Assembly (NCBI RefSeq): GCF_004337445.1
Contig: NZ_SJZB01000008.1
Location: forward strand, 1 to 45,790
Reading direction: 5' to 3'
DNA: 45,790 nucleotides
Origin: Parasulfuritortus cantonensis
GTDB taxonomy: Bacteria > Pseudomonadota > Gammaproteobacteria > Burkholderiales > Thiobacillaceae
In this document: positions 43,605 to 45,790 of the stretch, one piece after another
Numbering within the stretch: the first letter of the stretch is position 1
Layout of the letters: the number at the start of each line of letters is the position of its first letter
Notes under the pieces: model-generated
The model's input: only the letters and a program-made list of their open reading frames with translations
The model's database searches: none
What the model was told of the DNA's origin: nothing
Position numbers and translations under genes: made by a program

Positions 43605-43648
43605 GCGGCCGCCGCGGTCACCCCGGGCAGTTTGCTGAAGCCGACGCC

Positions 43649-44743
43649 ATGAGCCATCCGGGCGCCCGCCTGTTCGCCCTGCTGCTCGCCCTGTGCCTGA
43701 TCCTGCCGTCCTCCGCCCGGGCCTTTGACGCACCCGCCTTCCAGGGCGACGTCCTCGACGAGGCGGGCCTGCTCGCCGAAGCCGACCGCAGCGCCCTGGC
43801 CGAACGCATCAAGACGCTGCGCGACGACGACGGCGTCTGGGCGGCGGTCTACGTCGCCCGCAGCCTGCAGGGCGACAGCATCGAGGCGGCCGCCGTGGCC
43901 ACCTTCGAGAAATGGCGCCTGGGCCAGGCCGGCAAGGACAACGGGGTGCTGGTCCTGGTCGCCCCGGCGGAACGGCGCATGCGCATCGAGGTCGGCTACG
44001 GCCTGGAGGGCGTCCTCACCGACCTGTTCTGCCGGCGCGTGGTCGACGAGCTCTACCAGCCGGCCTTCCGGGCCGAGCAATACGCCGACGGCCTGATGCA
44101 GGGCTTCGACGCCATGGCCAAGGCGGTACACGGCGAGGAGGCCCTGCCCGAGCTCGCAGCACCCGCGGCGCCGGCCGAGCCGCCCTTCGACGGCGCGGCC
44201 TTCCTGCACCGTTTCCTGGCCGGGCTGGCCGGCAACCTGGCCGTGCCGCTGGTCTATTTCCTGGCCCGGGCGCGCGGCCGCGCGCGGGGCCGCGACAAGG
44301 GCCTGGGCAGCCGCACCGGCGACACGCAGTGGCTGCTGCTCTCGTTCGGCTTCTTCGGGGTCTTCTTCGGCCTCTTCTTCGCGGTGTTCGGCTTCGCCTT
44401 CCCGTCCGACCCGGAGGTGATGGTCGGCCTGGTCGGCATGAACCTGTTCTTCGCCACCGCGTTCGCCCTGCCGCTCGCCGGCAACGTGCGCGCCTGGCTG
44501 TCGGACTCGGCCTACCGGCGCGAACTGGCGCGCCAGCGCCTGCTCCGGATACGCAAGCGCTCGCCGCTCAAGCGCCAGATATTCGGGGTCTGGTTCGACC
44601 CCGCCGAGGTCACCACGAGCCGGGGCGGCACCCGGCCGGAACCGCGCGGTTCCTCGTCCGGCTCGTCGTTCGGCTCCAGTTCCTCGTCGTCGTCCTCGGG
44701 CGGCGGCCGCTCGGGCGGCGGCGGCGCCTCCGGGAGCTGGTAG
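43649..44743 (+). CDS. TPM-domain (YgcG-type) membrane protein
   Basis: A 364-residue protein. A signal peptide (LFALLLALCLILPSSARA) precedes a TPM domain at about residues 29-155, with GVWAAVYVARSLQGDSIEAA and MRIEVGYGLEGVLTD. Then come a membrane segment near 190, two more near 225-280, and a Gly/Ser-rich tail ending GGASGSW, which is typical of the family. TPM-domain proteins have been linked to membrane or photosystem repair and phosphatase activity, but the bacterial role is unsettled. It starts 44 bp after the small secreted protein. Confidence 0.9.
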   Translation: MSHPGARLFALLLALCLILPSSARAFDAPAFQGDVLDEAGLLAEADRSALAERIKTLRDDDGVWAAVYVARSLQGDSIEAAAVATFEKWRLGQAGKDNGVLVLVAPAERRMRIEVGYGLEGVLTDLFCRRVVDELYQPAFRAEQYADGLMQGFDAMAKAVHGEEALPELAAPAAPAEPPFDGAAFLHRFLAGLAGNLAVPLVYFLARARGRARGRDKGLGSRTGDTQWLLLSFGFFGVFFGLFFAVFGFAFPSDPEVMVGLVGMNLFFATAFALPLAGNVRAWLSDSAYRRELARQRLLRIRKRSPLKRQIFGVWFDPAEVTTSRGGTRPEPRGSSSGSSFGSSSSSSSSGGGRSGGGGASGSW

Positions 44744-44755
44744 ACGGCCGCCCGT

Positions 44756-45790
44756 CTAGGGCGCCGGATTGGTGTAGCGCAGGTGCAGGTCCTCGATCTC
44801 GGCCAGCAGTTCGGCCGACAGGGGCTTGTCCCAGGCACCCAGGTTCTCTTCCAGTTGCGCCAGGCTGGTGGCGCCGATGATGGTGCTGGCGACGAACCAG
44901 CGCCGATACACGAAGGACAGCGCCAGCTCGACCGGGGTCACGCCGTGGCGGCGGGCCAGGTCGGCGTAGACGGCCACGGCGACCGGCACGTTGGGCTTCT
45001 CGTAGCGCTGGGCGAAGCCCTTGAACTCGGTCACCCGGCCCTGGGCGGCCGGGTCGGCCAGGTACTTGGCCGACAGCAGGCCGAAGGCCAGGGGCGAGTA
45101 GGCGAGCAGGCCGACCCGCTCGCGGTAGGCGAGCTCGGCCAGGCCGGTCTCGAAGGTGCGGTTGATCAGGTTGTAGGAGTTCTGGATCGACACCACCCGG
45201 GGCAGGCCCAGTTCGTTCGCCAGGCGCAGGAACTCCATGACGCCCCAGGGGTGTTCGTTGGACAGGCCGACGTAGCGCACCTTGCCCTCGGCGACCAGTT
45301 CGGCAAGTGCCTCCAACTGGGCGCGGATGGGCGTGGACGCCAGTTCCTGGGCCGGGTCGAACTGGTACTTGCCGAACATGGGCACGTTGCGCGCCGGCCA
45401 GTGCAGCTGGTAGAGGTCGACGTAGTCGGTCTGCAGGCGGCGCAGGGAGCCCTCGATGGCGGTGCGGATGTTGTCGCGGTCCAGGGCCTTCGGGCCGCCG
45501 CGCAGCCAGGCCATGTTGCGGTTCGGCCCGGCCACCTTGGTGGCGACCACGACCTGGTCGCGCGGCCGGCCCTTGAGCCAGGCGCCGACGATGGTCTCGG
45601 TGCGGTTGACGGTCTCGGCGCGGGGCGGCACCGGATACATCTCGGCGGTATCGAGGAAGTTGATGCCGCGCGCGAAGGCATGGTCGAGCTGGGCGTGGGC
45701 CTCGGCCTGGTCGTTCTGCTGGCCGAAGGTCATGGTGCCCAGGCAAATGGCGGAGACGGCGAGATCGCTGTCGCCGAGCCGGCGGTATTC
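44756..45790 (-). CDS. Tas-like aldo/keto reductase (5' end outside window)
   Basis: 345 residues are visible and the frame is open to the window end (visible N-terminus EYRRLGDSDLAVSAICLG), so only a few residues are missing. The protein follows E. coli Tas closely: LDTAEMYPVPPRAETVNRTE, YVDLYQLHWPARN, GLSNEHPWGVMEFLRLA, and the ending YTNPAP. The catalytic Asp, Tyr, Lys and His are at the expected places (D in FLDTAEMY, K in ATKV, H in QLHW). It is an NADPH-dependent reductase of uncertain physiological substrate. It converges with the TPM gene, 12 bp apart. Confidence 0.93.
   Translation of the reverse strand, partial: EYRRLGDSDLAVSAICLGTMTFGQQNDQAEAHAQLDHAFARGINFLDTAEMYPVPPRAETVNRTETIVGAWLKGRPRDQVVVATKVAGPNRNMAWLRGGPKALDRDNIRTAIEGSLRRLQTDYVDLYQLHWPARNVPMFGKYQFDPAQELASTPIRAQLEALAELVAEGKVRYVGLSNEHPWGVMEFLRLANELGLPRVVSIQNSYNLINRTFETGLAELAYRERVGLLAYSPLAFGLLSAKYLADPAAQGRVTEFKGFAQRYEKPNVPVAVAVYADLARRHGVTPVELALSFVYRRWFVASTIIGATSLAQLEENLGAWDKPLSAELLAEIEDLHLRYTNPAP

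Overview
The window is about 45.8 kb of very GC-rich DNA with tightly packed, often overlapping genes. It looks like a betaproteobacterial chromosome, probably from a sulfur-oxidising or facultatively anaerobic lineage related to Thiobacillus. That placement is inferred from the GC content, protein style, a flavocytochrome c sulfide dehydrogenase flavoprotein and the Mrp/hydrogenase-like complex. I saw no tRNA, rRNA, CRISPR array, insertion sequence or phage gene, and no dedicated transcription-factor gene.

Layout. (1) 1-4.5 kb, + strand: the 3' part of a large DUF2126 protein, then glycogen phosphorylase. (2) 4.5-7.7 kb, - strand: a CbiMQO-type cobalt/nickel importer and a small conserved protein. 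(3) 7.66-8.09 kb: a divergent control region with a good sigma70-type promoter and a long leader. (4) 8.1-19.5 kb, + strand: a 14-gene operon whose genes mostly overlap by a few bases. It encodes a hybrid of Mrp antiporter subunits (E, F, G, DUF4040, B, C, D), a second antiporter-like subunit, and NuoH-, NuoB-, NuoC- and NuoD-like subunits. It ends with a NuoI-GltD/NfnB fusion and a ferritin-like protein. The large subunit keeps only one cysteine of each NiFe-binding CxxC pair, so this is an energy-converting hydrogenase-related (Ehr/Mbs-like) complex rather than a hydrogenase. (5) 19.5-26.6 kb, - strand: a TonB-dependent receptor, an ExbB/TolQ-like protein, a DUF2149 protein and an exported, membrane-anchored CobN-like chelatase. 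This is the gene set of HmuR/HmuSTUV-type tetrapyrrole systems. (6) 26.7-28.6 kb: a GH13 alpha-amylase-family enzyme.

(7) 28.8-37.9 kb, - strand: a probable nine-gene operon for aryl acids. It encodes a sodium:solute symporter, its 56-residue accessory protein and an outer-membrane channel. Next come indolepyruvate oxidoreductase A and B, two phenylacetate-CoA ligases around a tandem ACT protein, and a PaaI-type thioesterase. A promoter with two matching dyads lies upstream. (8) 38-45.8 kb: mostly single genes: RluA, a DMT transporter, an AhpD-like protein, a TPR/glycosyltransferase-like protein, FccB/SoxF, a small secreted protein, a TPM-domain protein and a Tas-like aldo-keto reductase cut by the window end.

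Three systems merit attention. The first is the Ehr/Mbs-like complex with its fused NAD(P)H-type input subunit. The second is the periplasmic CobN-like protein paired with what looks like a proton-driven stator. The third is the aryl-acid operon, whose IorA lacks its usual ferredoxin domain.
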